A DNA stretch of 46,834 bases, from positions 1-46,834 of the forward strand of contig NZ_JAFIQY010000014.1 of the NCBI RefSeq assembly GCF_022271435.1, in the 5' to 3' direction. This document shows, piece after piece, positions 25,373 to 34,055 of this stretch. The translations under genes and the position numbers were made by a program. The notes under the pieces are model-generated. The model was given only the letters and a program-made list of their open reading frames with translations. It did no database searches and was not told the DNA's origin. Position 1 is the stretch's first letter, and each line of letters starts with the position of its first letter. Source of the DNA: Streptomyces monomycini. GTDB lineage: Bacteria > Actinomycetota > Actinomycetes > Streptomycetales > Streptomycetaceae.

Positions 25373-26433
25373 TTGGCGGCCTGCCAGCCGCCGTAGAACA
25401 GGCCCAGGCCGACGATCACGCACATGCCCTGGATGATCCAGAACCGGACCACCACAAGGACTTCGGACCACCCCTTGAGTTCGAAGTGGTGCTGGAGTGG
25501 CGCCATCCGGAAGACCCGCTTGCCGGTGAGCCGGAAGGAGCCGACCTGGATGACCACCGACATGGTGATCAGGACGAAGAGGCCGCCGAGGACGGCCATC
25601 AGCAGCTCCGTACGGGAGCAGATGGCCAGACCGGCCAGCGCGCCACCCAGGGCCAGCGAACCGGTGTCGCCCATGAAGATCTTCGCGGGCGAGGTGTTCC
25701 ACCACAGGAAGCCGAAGCAGGCGCCCATCAGGGCGGAGGCGACGACCGCGAGGTCGAGCGGGTCGCGTACCTCGTAACAGGCGGGCCCGGCGCTGATCGC
25801 GTTGGCGCAGGACTCCTGGTACTGCCAGATGCCGATGAAGGTGTACGCGCCGAAGACCATCACCGAGGCGCCGGTGGCCAGGCCGTCCAGGCCGTCGGTG
25901 AGGTTCACGCCGTTGGACATCGCCAGGATCATGAACAGCGCCCAGATGACGAAGAGCACCGGACCGATCTGCCAGCCGAAGTCCTGGGTGAAGGACAGCC
26001 GGTCGGAGGCCGGGGTCTGGCCGCGCAGGTCGGCGAACTGGAGCGAGAGCACCGCGAAGGCGATGCCGACGATCAGCTGGCCGGCCATCTTCGCCTTGGC
26101 CCGCAGGCCCAGCGAACGCTGCTTGACGATCTTGATGTAGTCGTCGAGGAAGCCCACCAGGCCCATGCCGGCCATCAGGAACAGCACCAGCACACCGGAG
26201 AAGCTCGGGTTGCTGCTGGTGATGACCTTGGTCAGCGCGTAGGCGATGAGCGTGGCCAGGATGAAGGCGATGCCGCCCATGGTGGGCGTACCGCGCTTGC
26301 TGTGGTGGTCGCGCGGGCCGTCGTCACGGATGAACTGCCCGTAGCCCTTCCTGGCCAGCAGCTTGATCAGCAGCGGGGTGCCGATCAGCGTCAGGAAGAG
26401 TCCGATCATTCCGGAGAAGAGGATCTGCTTCAT
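25369..26433 (-). CDS. mraY: MraY, phospho-MurNAc-pentapeptide translocase
   Basis: 354 residues, ATG at 26433, overlapping the murF stop by 4 bases (ATGA). Ten membrane helices. Family motifs are all present: DGPRDHHSKRGTPTMGG, GFLDDYIK with the Asp pair, NLTDGLDGLA, the Mg-binding MGDTGSLALGG and the HHFELKGW loop (PLQHHFE). It moves phospho-MurNAc-pentapeptide from UDP to undecaprenyl phosphate to form lipid I, the first membrane step and the target of nucleoside antibiotics that Streptomyces make. Confidence 0.97.
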   Translation of the reverse strand: MKQILFSGMIGLFLTLIGTPLLIKLLARKGYGQFIRDDGPRDHHSKRGTPTMGGIAFILATLIAYALTKVITSSNPSFSGVLVLFLMAGMGLVGFLDDYIKIVKQRSLGLRAKAKMAGQLIVGIAFAVLSLQFADLRGQTPASDRLSFTQDFGWQIGPVLFVIWALFMILAMSNGVNLTDGLDGLATGASVMVFGAYTFIGIWQYQESCANAISAGPACYEVRDPLDLAVVASALMGACFGFLWWNTSPAKIFMGDTGSLALGGALAGLAICSRTELLMAVLGGLFVLITMSVVIQVGSFRLTGKRVFRMAPLQHHFELKGWSEVLVVVRFWIIQGMCVIVGLGLFYGGWQAAK

Positions 26434-27863
26434 CGGGTGGCGGCTCCGCCCTCGACACCGGTGTCGCCCAGCAATGCCGCGGCGACCCGTTCCAGGCCGA
26501 CCGACCTGGACGCCTTCACCAGCACGACGTCACCCGGCCGCAGCTCGCTGCGCAACAGGTCGACCGCCGCCTGCGCGTCGGACACGTGCACCGACTCCTC
26601 ACCCCACGAACCCTCGTTCTTGGCGCCCATGTCGAGCCAGGCCGCTTCCCTGCCGCCGACCGCCACGAGCTTGCTGACGTTGAGCCGGACGACCAGGCGC
26701 CCGACCGCGTCGTGTTCGGCGAGTGACTCCCCGCCGAGCTCGGCCATCTCACCGAGCACCGCCCACGTACGGCCTCCCGTTTCCTTGGAGGCTTCGCCCA
26801 TCGCCACGAGCGCGCGGAGCGCCGCCCGCGTGGATTCCGGGTTCGCGTTGTAGGCGTCGTTGACGACCGTCACACCGTCCGCACGCTCGGTGACCTCCAT
26901 CCGCCAGCGGGAGAGCGTGCCGGCTTCGGAGAGCGCGACGGCGATCTCGTCCACGGGCATGCCCAACTCATGGGCGACGGCGGCCGCGGCAAGCGCGTTC
27001 GACACGTGGTGCTCACCGTACAGCCGCATGGTCACGTCGCTGCACCCGGAGGGTGTGTGAAGCGTGAAGGCCGGCTGTCCGAGCGCCGTGAGCCGGACGT
27101 CCTCGGCCCGTACGGCGGCTTCCGCGGACTCGCCGAAGAAGACCGTACGGGCCTTCGTACGGGAGGCCATCGCGCGTACGTACGGGTCGTCGGCGTTGAG
27201 CACGGCGACGCCGCCCTCGGCCGCGGCGGGCAGCGCCTCGACCAGCTCGCCCTTGGCCTGCGCGATCTGCTCGCGGCCGCCGAACTCGCCGATGTGCGCG
27301 GAGCCCACGTTGAGGACCACGCCGATGCGCGGCGGGACCAGCTGAGCGAGGTAGCGGATGTGGCCGACGCCGCGGGCACCCATCTCCAGGACGAGGAACT
27401 TCGTGCCGTCGTCCGCGCGCAGCGCGGTCACCGGCAGCCCGATCTCGTTGTTGAGGTTGCCCACCGGGCACACCGTCGGCCCCCGGCGGGCCAGCAGCTG
27501 GCCGATCAGGTCCTTGGTGCTGGTCTTGCCGGCCGAGCCGGTGAGCCCGACGACGCAGGCGCCCAGCCGGCCGACGACGGCGCGGGCCAGCGCCCCGAGG
27601 GCGGCGACCACGTCGTCCACGACGATCGCGGGGACACCGACGGGACGGGCGGCGAGGACCGCCGCCGCGCCCGCCTCGACGGCGCGCGCGGCGTAGTCGT
27701 GACCGTCCACGCGTTCGCCGGCGAAGGCCGCGAAGAGGCTGCCGGGGCGCACCTCACGGGAGTCGTACACGACCGGGCCGGTGACCTGGGCCTCCGGGTC
27801 CGGTATGTCGTGCTGCTGCCCGCCGACGATGTTCGCGATCTCGGCGAGGGACAGGGAGATCAC
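26430..27863 (-). CDS. murF: MurF, UDP-MurNAc-tripeptide:D-Ala-D-Ala ligase
   Basis: 477 residues, GTG at 27863. The N-terminal domain (YDSREVRPGSLFAAFAGE) binds the UDP substrate. The ATP loop is GLTGSAGKTSTKDL. VGNLNNEIGLPVTAL and NDAYNANPESTRAAL are MurF-specific. It completes the cytoplasmic pentapeptide precursor by adding D-Ala-D-Ala. A 62-base gap separates it from murE, while it overlaps mraY by 4 bases. Confidence 0.97.
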   Translation of the reverse strand: MISLSLAEIANIVGGQQHDIPDPEAQVTGPVVYDSREVRPGSLFAAFAGERVDGHDYAARAVEAGAAAVLAARPVGVPAIVVDDVVAALGALARAVVGRLGACVVGLTGSAGKTSTKDLIGQLLARRGPTVCPVGNLNNEIGLPVTALRADDGTKFLVLEMGARGVGHIRYLAQLVPPRIGVVLNVGSAHIGEFGGREQIAQAKGELVEALPAAAEGGVAVLNADDPYVRAMASRTKARTVFFGESAEAAVRAEDVRLTALGQPAFTLHTPSGCSDVTMRLYGEHHVSNALAAAAVAHELGMPVDEIAVALSEAGTLSRWRMEVTERADGVTVVNDAYNANPESTRAALRALVAMGEASKETGGRTWAVLGEMAELGGESLAEHDAVGRLVVRLNVSKLVAVGGREAAWLDMGAKNEGSWGEESVHVSDAQAAVDLLRSELRPGDVVLVKASRSVGLERVAAALLGDTGVEGGAATR

Positions 27864-27925
27864 TTCTCACCCCCGGCCGTGGGCAGGTCGTGCCGTTCGA
27901 AGGGTTTTGCGCGCATGGCGGTGTG

Positions 27926-29683
27926 TCATCCCTGGTGGTTCGGCTGCTGCGGTGTCATCGAAGCCTCGATGGCCTGGCGCAGCACCTGACGGTCGTCGAA
28001 GGAGCGGACCACTCCGGCGATGTCCTGGCCCTGCTCGTGGCCCTTGCCCGCGACGATCACGGTGTCGCCGGGCTCGGCGCGGGCGACGGCGGCCGCGATG
28101 GCGGTGGCCCGCTCCTCCTCGACCAGCACGGTGCCGCGCTCGTGGACGGGTACCTCGGCGGCGCCCGCCAGCATCGTGGCGAGGATCGCGAGGGGGTCCT
28201 CGCCACGGGGGTTGTCGGAAGTCAGTACGGCGGTGTCGGCGAGGCGGGCGACCGCCGCGCCCATCGGCTTGCGCTTGTGCGGGTCGCGGTCGCCGCCACA
28301 GCCCAGCACGGCGTGGATACGGCCCTCGGTGACCTTGCGCAGAGCGCGCAGGACCGATTCGACCGCGTCGGTCTTGTGGGCGTAGTCCACGACCGCCAGG
28401 TAGTCCTGGCCCGCGTCGACACGCTCCAGGCGGCCGGGGACGCCGGGCACCGCGGCGACGCCGTCGGCGGCGGTCTGCGGGTCCACACCGGCCACCACCA
28501 GCGCCGTGATCGCGGCCAGCGCGTTGGCGACGTTGAACGGGCCCGGGATGGGCGAGGCGGCCCGTACGGACACGCCGTCGGGGCCCAGCACGGTGAAGGT
28601 GGAGCCGAGCGTGCCGACCTCGACGTCGGCGGCGCGCCAGTCGGCGTCCGGGTGGCCCTCGGCGGAGAACGTGGTGACCGGCACCTCGGACTCGCCGGCG
28701 GCCAGCCGCTTGCCGTACTCGTCGTCGAGGTTGACCACGCCGGCCTTGCTGCGCGCCTTGGTGAACAGCTGCGCCTTGGCCTGGAAGTAGTCCTCCATCC
28801 CGGAGTGGAACTCCATGTGCTCCGGGCTGAGGTTGTTGAAGATCGCGACGTCGAAGACGCAGCCGTCGACCCGGCCGAGGACCAGCGCGTGGCTGGAGAC
28901 CTCCATCGTCACCGCCCGCACGTCGCGCTCGCGCATGACGGCGAACAGTGCCTGGAGGTCGGTGGCCTCGGGCGTGGTGCGCTCCGACTTCAGGCGCTCG
29001 TCGCCGATCCGGGACTCGACCGTACCGATCAGGCCGGTCAGGCCCGCCCGGCGGCCGCCGTCGCCCGGAGCCGCTTCGCGCTGCTCCTCCTCGGCGGCCT
29101 TCCCGGCCGCGGCGCGCAGGCCGCCGTCGACGAGGTAGGCGGTGGTGGTCTTGCCGGAGGTGCCGGTGATGCCGATCTGCAGGAGATCGCTGCCCGGGTC
29201 GCCGTAGATCGAGACGGCGAGCGCCCCCATCCGGGCCCGCGGCTCGTCCACCACCAGGACGGGCAGGCCCGTCGCGGCGGCGCGCTCGCGGCCCGCCGGG
29301 TCGGTCAGGACCGCCGCGGCGCCGAGGTCGGCGGCCTGGTTGGCGAAGTCGGCGCCGTGGAAGCGGGCGCCGGGCAGCGCGGCGTAGACGTCACCGGGCC
29401 GCACGGCCCGGGAGTCGTGGGTGATGCCGGTGACGACGGCGTCGGCGGCGTCCGCCGTGGCCGGCACCGAGGTGCCCAACTGCTCGGCGAGGTCCGCGAG
29501 GGGGGTGGCGCGGACCCGCTCTGGGCGGGGCGCTCCCGGAAACTTTCCGGGGGCGTCCTTCTGGGCGTGGTGGGACTGATCAGCGTGTGACACGGCGGTG
29601 AGCGTACCGGGCGCGGCGGCCTCGGGGCGAAGTGAGGGCCGCGTGCGGGAGCGGTTCCCTGGGTCGGGGGTGATGGTCGTCAC
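27926..29683 (-). CDS. murE: MurE, UDP-MurNAc-dipeptide:diaminopimelate ligase, with extension and insertion
   Basis: 585 residues from the GTG at 29683, longer than the usual 490-510. The extra length is a disordered N-terminus of about 60 residues and an Ala/Glu/Gly/Arg-rich insertion of roughly 20 residues (KAAEEEQREAAPGDGG) between the ATP loop helix and GLIGTVESRIG. The ATP loop is GITGTSGKTTTAYLV; MEVSSHAL and NNLSPEHMEFH follow. SDNPRGEDP carries the DNPR motif that recognises diaminopimelate rather than lysine. Streptomyces walls contain LL-DAP, consistent with that. The GTG lies 18 bases after the ftsI stop. Confidence 0.95.
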   Translation of the reverse strand: MTTITPDPGNRSRTRPSLRPEAAAPGTLTAVSHADQSHHAQKDAPGKFPGAPRPERVRATPLADLAEQLGTSVPATADAADAVVTGITHDSRAVRPGDVYAALPGARFHGADFANQAADLGAAAVLTDPAGRERAAATGLPVLVVDEPRARMGALAVSIYGDPGSDLLQIGITGTSGKTTTAYLVDGGLRAAAGKAAEEEQREAAPGDGGRRAGLTGLIGTVESRIGDERLKSERTTPEATDLQALFAVMRERDVRAVTMEVSSHALVLGRVDGCVFDVAIFNNLSPEHMEFHSGMEDYFQAKAQLFTKARSKAGVVNLDDEYGKRLAAGESEVPVTTFSAEGHPDADWRAADVEVGTLGSTFTVLGPDGVSVRAASPIPGPFNVANALAAITALVVAGVDPQTAADGVAAVPGVPGRLERVDAGQDYLAVVDYAHKTDAVESVLRALRKVTEGRIHAVLGCGGDRDPHKRKPMGAAVARLADTAVLTSDNPRGEDPLAILATMLAGAAEVPVHERGTVLVEEERATAIAAAVARAEPGDTVIVAGKGHEQGQDIAGVVRSFDDRQVLRQAIEASMTPQQPNHQG

Positions 29684-29701
29684 GGCGGTGCTGCCTCGTT
29701 T

Positions 29702-32071
29702 TCATTCGCCTGGCTGGAAGGTGACGGGCAGGCGCGGGGGCTGGGCGCCGCTCGGCGGGACCTGGAGCGTCTTGAGCGCGAACTCCATGACCTGCTGGTA
29801 GATCGGGCCGCACACCTGGCCGCCGAAGTAACTTCCCTTGGTCGGGTTCTGGACGGCGCAGTAGACGGTGATACGGGGCTGGTCGGCGGGGGCGAACCCG
29901 GCGAAGGAGGCGGTGTAGCCGTGGTAACGGCCGGTTTTCGGGTCCACCCGGTTGGACGTGCCGGTCTTGCCGCCGACGCGGTACCCGTCGATCTTCGCCT
30001 TGGCGCCGGTGCCTTCCTTGTCGTCGACCACCGATTCGAGCATGGTGGCCAGTGTCCTGGCGGTCTTCTCGCTCACCACCCGGCTCTTGTGCGGCCGCGG
30101 CGCGGGCCGGTACCGGCCGTCCGGGCCCGTGGTGCCCCTTATGAGCGTGGGGGCGATGCGCTCGCCGCCGTTGGCGATGGCGGAGTAGACCGAGGCGGCC
30201 TGGACCGCGTTGAGCGACAGGCCCTGCCCGAACGGGATCGTGTACTGCTGCGAGGTGCTCCACTTCTGCGGCGGGGCCAGCAGGCCGGGGGTCTCGCCGG
30301 GGAAGCCGAGTCCGGTGGGCTGTCCGAGACCGAACTTGCGCAGGTAGGAGTAGAGCACCTGGTTGGCTTCCTGCCGGGTCCTGCCGAGCTGTTCGGTGGC
30401 CAGGATGGTGCCGATGTTGCTGGATTTGGCCAGGACGCCGTTGAGGGTCAGGTGCCAGGTGGGGTGGTCGATGTCGTCCGAGAAGTTGCGGTCGCCGCGG
30501 TGCAGCCGGTTGGGGACGGTGACCCGGGTGGCGGGGGTCGCGGCGCCCTCTTCCAGAACGGCGGCCATCGACATGAGCTTGCTGGTGGAGCCGGGTTCGA
30601 AGGCGTCGGTGAGAGCGGCGTTGCCCAGCGCTTCCGGGTCGGCCTTCGAGATGTCGTTGGGGTCGAAGCCGGGGGCGTTGGCCAGGGCCAGGATCTCGCC
30701 CGTCCTCGTGTCCTGCACGACGACGTAGCCCCGGTCGGCCCGGGACTCGGTGACCTGCTTGGTGATGGCCTGCTGAGCCATCCACTGGATGTCGCGGTCC
30801 AGGGTCAGCTCGACGTCGGTGCCCGGCACGGCCGGGTGTTCCTGGGTGCCCGCGGTGGGCACCCGCCGGCCGCCGGACTGGGCGTAGATCAGCTTGCCGT
30901 CCTTGCCCGCCAGCTGCTGGTCGAGCCGGGCCTCCAGGCCGCCGCCACCCCGGCCCTCGCTGTTGACGAAGCCGAGCACCCCGGAGGCGAGGTCCTTGTT
31001 GGGGTAGACGCGCTTGCTGTGCTTGTCCGCGAAGATTCCGACCAGGACGTTCGGGCGGCGCTCGCTCTTGGGCTGCTTGGCCGCCTTGGCGTCCAGCTCC
31101 CTGCGCAGATCCTTGATCTGCTTCCAGACCTGCGGGGTCTGCTGCCGGGAGAGCCGGACGTAGCGGGAGCCGGGCGTGGCGAGCTTCTTGGCCAGGGCGG
31201 CCCGGTCCTCGTGGAGGATCGGCGCGAGCAGGGCGGCGGCCTGCTGCGGCGCGTCCTGAACCTTGATCTTGTCGGGCGCGAACAGGCTGGGGTCGGCGGT
31301 GATGTCGTACGCGTCCACCGTGGTGGCCAGGTCCACACCGTCCCGGTCGGTGATCGCGCCCCGCTCGGCGGCCAGCTTGACCGGGACATACCGGTTGACG
31401 TTGGCCTTGGCCGCGTACGCACCGGCGTCCACGGCCTGCACCTGGAACAGCCGGACGACGAAGACCAGCAGGATCAGGGCCAGGCCGAGCGAGACCAGGC
31501 GCAGCCGGGGGCGCGGGCTGCCCAGGCGCAGGGTGGGTGTGCGGGGGCGGGGGGCGCGTTTGGTGGTGGTGGGGCGTGCGGAGGCGGGGCGCTTCTGGGC
31601 CGCGGGGCGGCTCTGGGCCGTCGCGCGCTGGGACCGGCCGCTCCCGCCGCTCTGGCCCGGACCGCCGCGGGGCGGACCGGCGCGGCCGCCGGCCGGGGTG
31701 GGGCGGGGGACGCGGCGGCGGGGGTCCGGGGCGGTGGGCGCCTTGGAGCCCGCCGCGGCGCCGGGGCGAGAGGGGGAGCCGGAGGCCGGGCTCGTACCGG
31801 AGCCGCTGCCGGTCTTACGTGGGGCCCGGGGGGCGGCGGGCTTCGATCCTGCGGACTTCGATCCGGCAGGCTTCGTTCCGGCAGGCTTCGTTCCGGCGGG
31901 CTTCGGGCCGGACGTCTGGGGGCCGGAAGTCTTCGCAGCGGAGGGTTTGGAGGGGCCGGGTGTCTTGGCACCGGGGGACTTGGAGCCGGAGGATCCGGAT
32001 CCTCCGGGCCCGGCCCCCCTCGAACCCGAGCCGGAGCCGCTGCCGGAGCGCGGGCCCTTGGGGTCGGTCAT
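29702..32071 (-). CDS. ftsI: FtsI/PBP3 septal transpeptidase with a 190-residue disordered cytoplasmic tail
   Basis: 789 residues from the ATG at 32071, with GGAGGAGG upstream. Residues 1-190 form a Ser/Gly/Pro/Lys/Ala-rich tail with GSGSGSG and repeats of the type KPAGTKPAGTKPAGSK. The membrane helix is at about 191-210. The dimerisation domain precedes the transpeptidase domain, whose active-site motifs are intact: S495-T-S-K498, S550-S-N552 and K702-T-G704. FtsI cross-links septal peptidoglycan made by FtsW and is a beta-lactam target. No PASTA domain is present. The 143-base gap to ftsL contains a small TGCGGCC/GGCCGCA palindrome at 32149-32164. Confidence 0.96.
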   Translation of the reverse strand: MTDPKGPRSGSGSGSGSRGAGPGGSGSSGSKSPGAKTPGPSKPSAAKTSGPQTSGPKPAGTKPAGTKPAGSKSAGSKPAAPRAPRKTGSGSGTSPASGSPSRPGAAAGSKAPTAPDPRRRVPRPTPAGGRAGPPRGGPGQSGGSGRSQRATAQSRPAAQKRPASARPTTTKRAPRPRTPTLRLGSPRPRLRLVSLGLALILLVFVVRLFQVQAVDAGAYAAKANVNRYVPVKLAAERGAITDRDGVDLATTVDAYDITADPSLFAPDKIKVQDAPQQAAALLAPILHEDRAALAKKLATPGSRYVRLSRQQTPQVWKQIKDLRRELDAKAAKQPKSERRPNVLVGIFADKHSKRVYPNKDLASGVLGFVNSEGRGGGGLEARLDQQLAGKDGKLIYAQSGGRRVPTAGTQEHPAVPGTDVELTLDRDIQWMAQQAITKQVTESRADRGYVVVQDTRTGEILALANAPGFDPNDISKADPEALGNAALTDAFEPGSTSKLMSMAAVLEEGAATPATRVTVPNRLHRGDRNFSDDIDHPTWHLTLNGVLAKSSNIGTILATEQLGRTRQEANQVLYSYLRKFGLGQPTGLGFPGETPGLLAPPQKWSTSQQYTIPFGQGLSLNAVQAASVYSAIANGGERIAPTLIRGTTGPDGRYRPAPRPHKSRVVSEKTARTLATMLESVVDDKEGTGAKAKIDGYRVGGKTGTSNRVDPKTGRYHGYTASFAGFAPADQPRITVYCAVQNPTKGSYFGGQVCGPIYQQVMEFALKTLQVPPSGAQPPRLPVTFQPGE

Positions 32072-32214
32072 GCGACGCCCTCCTCCGGTGCGGTCCTACG
32101 GGCGAGGGGTACGCATCCGAAGGCGAGCGCGGGCGCAGGGGCAACGGCTGCGGCCACGGCCGCAGGCAGGGCGGCGCCCCCGGACAGGCCTTCGGCGTTC
32201 TCGTACGTCACAGG

Positions 32215-32844
32215 TCACCTGCCGGAAGTCGTCGGAGCGGAGCCGGGCCCCGGGGCGCCGGGCAGCGGACGGCCGGGGGCGGAGAGGGCGGGGAACGGGT
32301 GGTCGGGCAGCGGCTGGTCGGGCAGCCCCGCGTCCGGGGCGGCGGGCGCGGCGGACGGTTGCGGCCCGGCGGACGGCCGGGGCCCGGGGACCCGCGCGGC
32401 GGCGTGCCCCGGCGCCGTCCGGGGGCCCGGCACGGTGAACCGCGACGGGGTGCGCGCGCTCATCGGTCCCGTACCGCCCGGGGCCGCGCTCGGCTTGCCG
32501 CGTACCGTGCCGTCGGGCTCCAGGAACGCCGGGCTGCCGCCCGGGACCATGCCCAGCTCGCGGGCGCGCTCGTCCAGCGCGCCCGGCGCCGAGTAGGCGT
32601 CCACCTCCTGCTGGAGCGCCTGCTGCTCGTCCGTCAGCTCATTGGTGCGTTTCTCCAGCTTGCTCAGCTCGAAGGAGCCCTGGTTGAGCGCGGAATTCAG
32701 CAGCAGCAGCGTGATCAGGCCGGAACCGAGGAGCACGACCACGAGAAGCACGAACGGCGTACGCGCCGCCGTGCCCCCCGCTCCGGAGGCGAACAGGCCC
32801 GAGAGCCGTCCGGACCCCGGGCGCGTGCGCCCCGGCCGGTTCAC
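32215..32844 (-). CDS. ftsL: FtsL-like septum protein
   Basis: 209 residues, GTG at 32844, overlapping the rsmH stop by 4 bases (GTGA). A short basic N-terminus, one membrane helix (about 31-52: FVLLVVVLLGSGLITLLLLN), then a leucine-zipper-like coiled coil (ELSKLEKRTNELTDEQQALQ) followed by ALDERARELGMVPG, the usual FtsL/DivIC layout. The last 90 residues are Pro/Ala/Gly-rich and probably disordered outside the cell. FtsL pairs with DivIC (FtsB) and activates FtsW-FtsI. Placement between rsmH and ftsI is the standard one. Confidence 0.9.
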   Translation of the reverse strand: MNRPGRTRPGSGRLSGLFASGAGGTAARTPFVLLVVVLLGSGLITLLLLNSALNQGSFELSKLEKRTNELTDEQQALQQEVDAYSAPGALDERARELGMVPGGSPAFLEPDGTVRGKPSAAPGGTGPMSARTPSRFTVPGPRTAPGHAAARVPGPRPSAGPQPSAAPAAPDAGLPDQPLPDHPFPALSAPGRPLPGAPGPGSAPTTSGR

Positions 32845-33800
32845 GCGATGTCCTCGCGGATGCGCTCGGCGCCGCGCAGCCGGGCGGGGGCCGCGCGCCG
32901 GTTCTCGGCGATCTCCTCCTCGGTCGGCAGCTCGGCGCCACGGGTGAGCAGCTTCAGCCGCGGCTGGTACTGCTCGGGGACGACGGGCAGGCCGGGCGGT
33001 GCGGTGTTGGCCGCGCCCGCCGCGAAGACCTGCTTGACGATCCGGTCCTCCAGGGACTGGTACGACAGCACGGCGATCCGGCCGCCCACCGCGAGGGCCC
33101 GTACGGCGGCCGGCACGGCGCTCTCCACGGCGGCCAGTTCGGCGTTGACCTCGATGCGCAGCGCCTGGAACGTGCGCTTGGCGGGGTTGCCGCCGGTGCG
33201 CTTGGCGGCCTGCGGCAGGGCGTCACGGATCAGCTCCACCAGCCGCGCGCTGCGCGTGAAGGGCTCCTTGGCGCGCTCCTTGACCACGGCCTCGACGATC
33301 CGCTTGGCCTGCTTCTCCTCGCCGTATGCGCGCAGGATGCGGACCAGTTCGCCGGGCGGGTAGGTGTTGAGGACCTCGGCAGCGCTCATGCCGGTCGTCT
33401 GGTCCATGCGCATGTCGAGCGGCGCGTCCTGCGCGTACGCGAAGCCGCGGTCGGCCTCGTCGAGCTGCATCGAGGAGACACCGAGGTCGAACAGGACGCC
33501 CTGGACGCGCGGGACGCCGAGGCGGGCCAGCACCCGGGGCAGCTCGTCGTAGACGGCGTGCACGAGGGTGGCGCGGTCCCCGTAGGGCGCCAGGCGCTCC
33601 CCCGCCAGCTTCAGGGCCGCCGGGTCGCGGTCGAGGGCGATCAGACGTGCTGCCGGGAACGTGGCGAGCAGCGCCTCGCTGTGCCCTCCGAGGCCGAGCG
33701 TGCAGTCGACGACGACCGCGCCGGGCTCGGCGAGTGCGGGGGCGAGCATGTCCAGACACCGCTGGAGCATGACGGGTACGTGGCGATCGTTGCTGCTCAT
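32841..33800 (-). CDS. rsmH: RsmH (MraW), 16S rRNA m4C1402 methyltransferase
   Basis: 319 residues from the ATG at 33800 (MSSNDRHVPVML), which matches the usual family start; the frame is open to 34055 but that part is leader. SAM-binding motif: VVVDCTLGLGGHSEALLATF. Other landmarks are LFDLGVSSMQLDEADRGFAY, the insert domain, RIEVNAELAAVE and SYQSLEDRIVKQVF. It methylates N4 of C1402 in the ribosomal P site. In most bacteria mraZ precedes this gene; here there is none, and a leader of about 220 bases separates the gene from its likely promoter at 34028-34055. Confidence 0.96.
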   Translation of the reverse strand: MSSNDRHVPVMLQRCLDMLAPALAEPGAVVVDCTLGLGGHSEALLATFPAARLIALDRDPAALKLAGERLAPYGDRATLVHAVYDELPRVLARLGVPRVQGVLFDLGVSSMQLDEADRGFAYAQDAPLDMRMDQTTGMSAAEVLNTYPPGELVRILRAYGEEKQAKRIVEAVVKERAKEPFTRSARLVELIRDALPQAAKRTGGNPAKRTFQALRIEVNAELAAVESAVPAAVRALAVGGRIAVLSYQSLEDRIVKQVFAAGAANTAPPGLPVVPEQYQPRLKLLTRGAELPTEEEIAENRRAAPARLRGAERIREDIA

Positions 33801-33828
33801 GCGCCTTCCGATGGGGTGGGCGGCAGGT

Positions 33829-33855
33829 GGGTCCCCCCGGCCGCTGGCTGGGGGA
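33829..33855 (+). repeat. short GC hairpin element, copy 2
   Basis: CCCCCGGCC (33834-33842), loop GCT, GGCTGGGGG (33846-33854), preceded by GTGGGT. The arms are identical to those at 14982-15002. Here it falls just upstream of the rsmH start, inside the likely 5' leader of the dcw transcript, so in RNA it would form a stable stem about 30 bases before the start codon. Confidence 0.6.
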
Positions 33856-34014
33856 ATGCCGCACGTACCGCTTGGTCCCCGCCCGCTCTGAAGGGGAAGT
33901 GGCCCTCCGACGACGGGGAAGTGCCGTCGGCGGACCGGTTGGAGCGGGAGGAGGCCGAGCCGTACGTGCAGATCGCACGCGAAAGATCCGGGATCCGAGG
34001 AGAGCGTCACGCCT

Positions 34015-34055
34015 CCCACTTCGCGCCACTTTAGTCCACTGCCGCGCGGGGTCAA
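34015..34055 (-). promoter_or_regulatory. dcw promoter with three MraZ-like AGTGG boxes
   Basis: On the minus strand TTGACC (34055-34050) and TAAAGT (34033-34028), 16 bases apart, make a good housekeeping promoter pointing at rsmH. AGTGG is repeated at 34040-34036, 34030-34026 and 34020-34016, an exact 10-bp period that crosses the -10 element; the last copy reads AGTGGG. MraZ of E. coli and other bacteria binds TGGG-type direct repeats with 5-bp spacers at the head of dcw clusters. A MraZ-type repressor is therefore the natural candidate, although no mraZ gene is seen here. Confidence 0.6.

Noticed and set aside
29921..32596. 891-codon plus-strand frame opposite ftsI and ftsL
   Set aside because: The product is low-complexity and the opposite strand carries intact catalytic motifs of FtsI.
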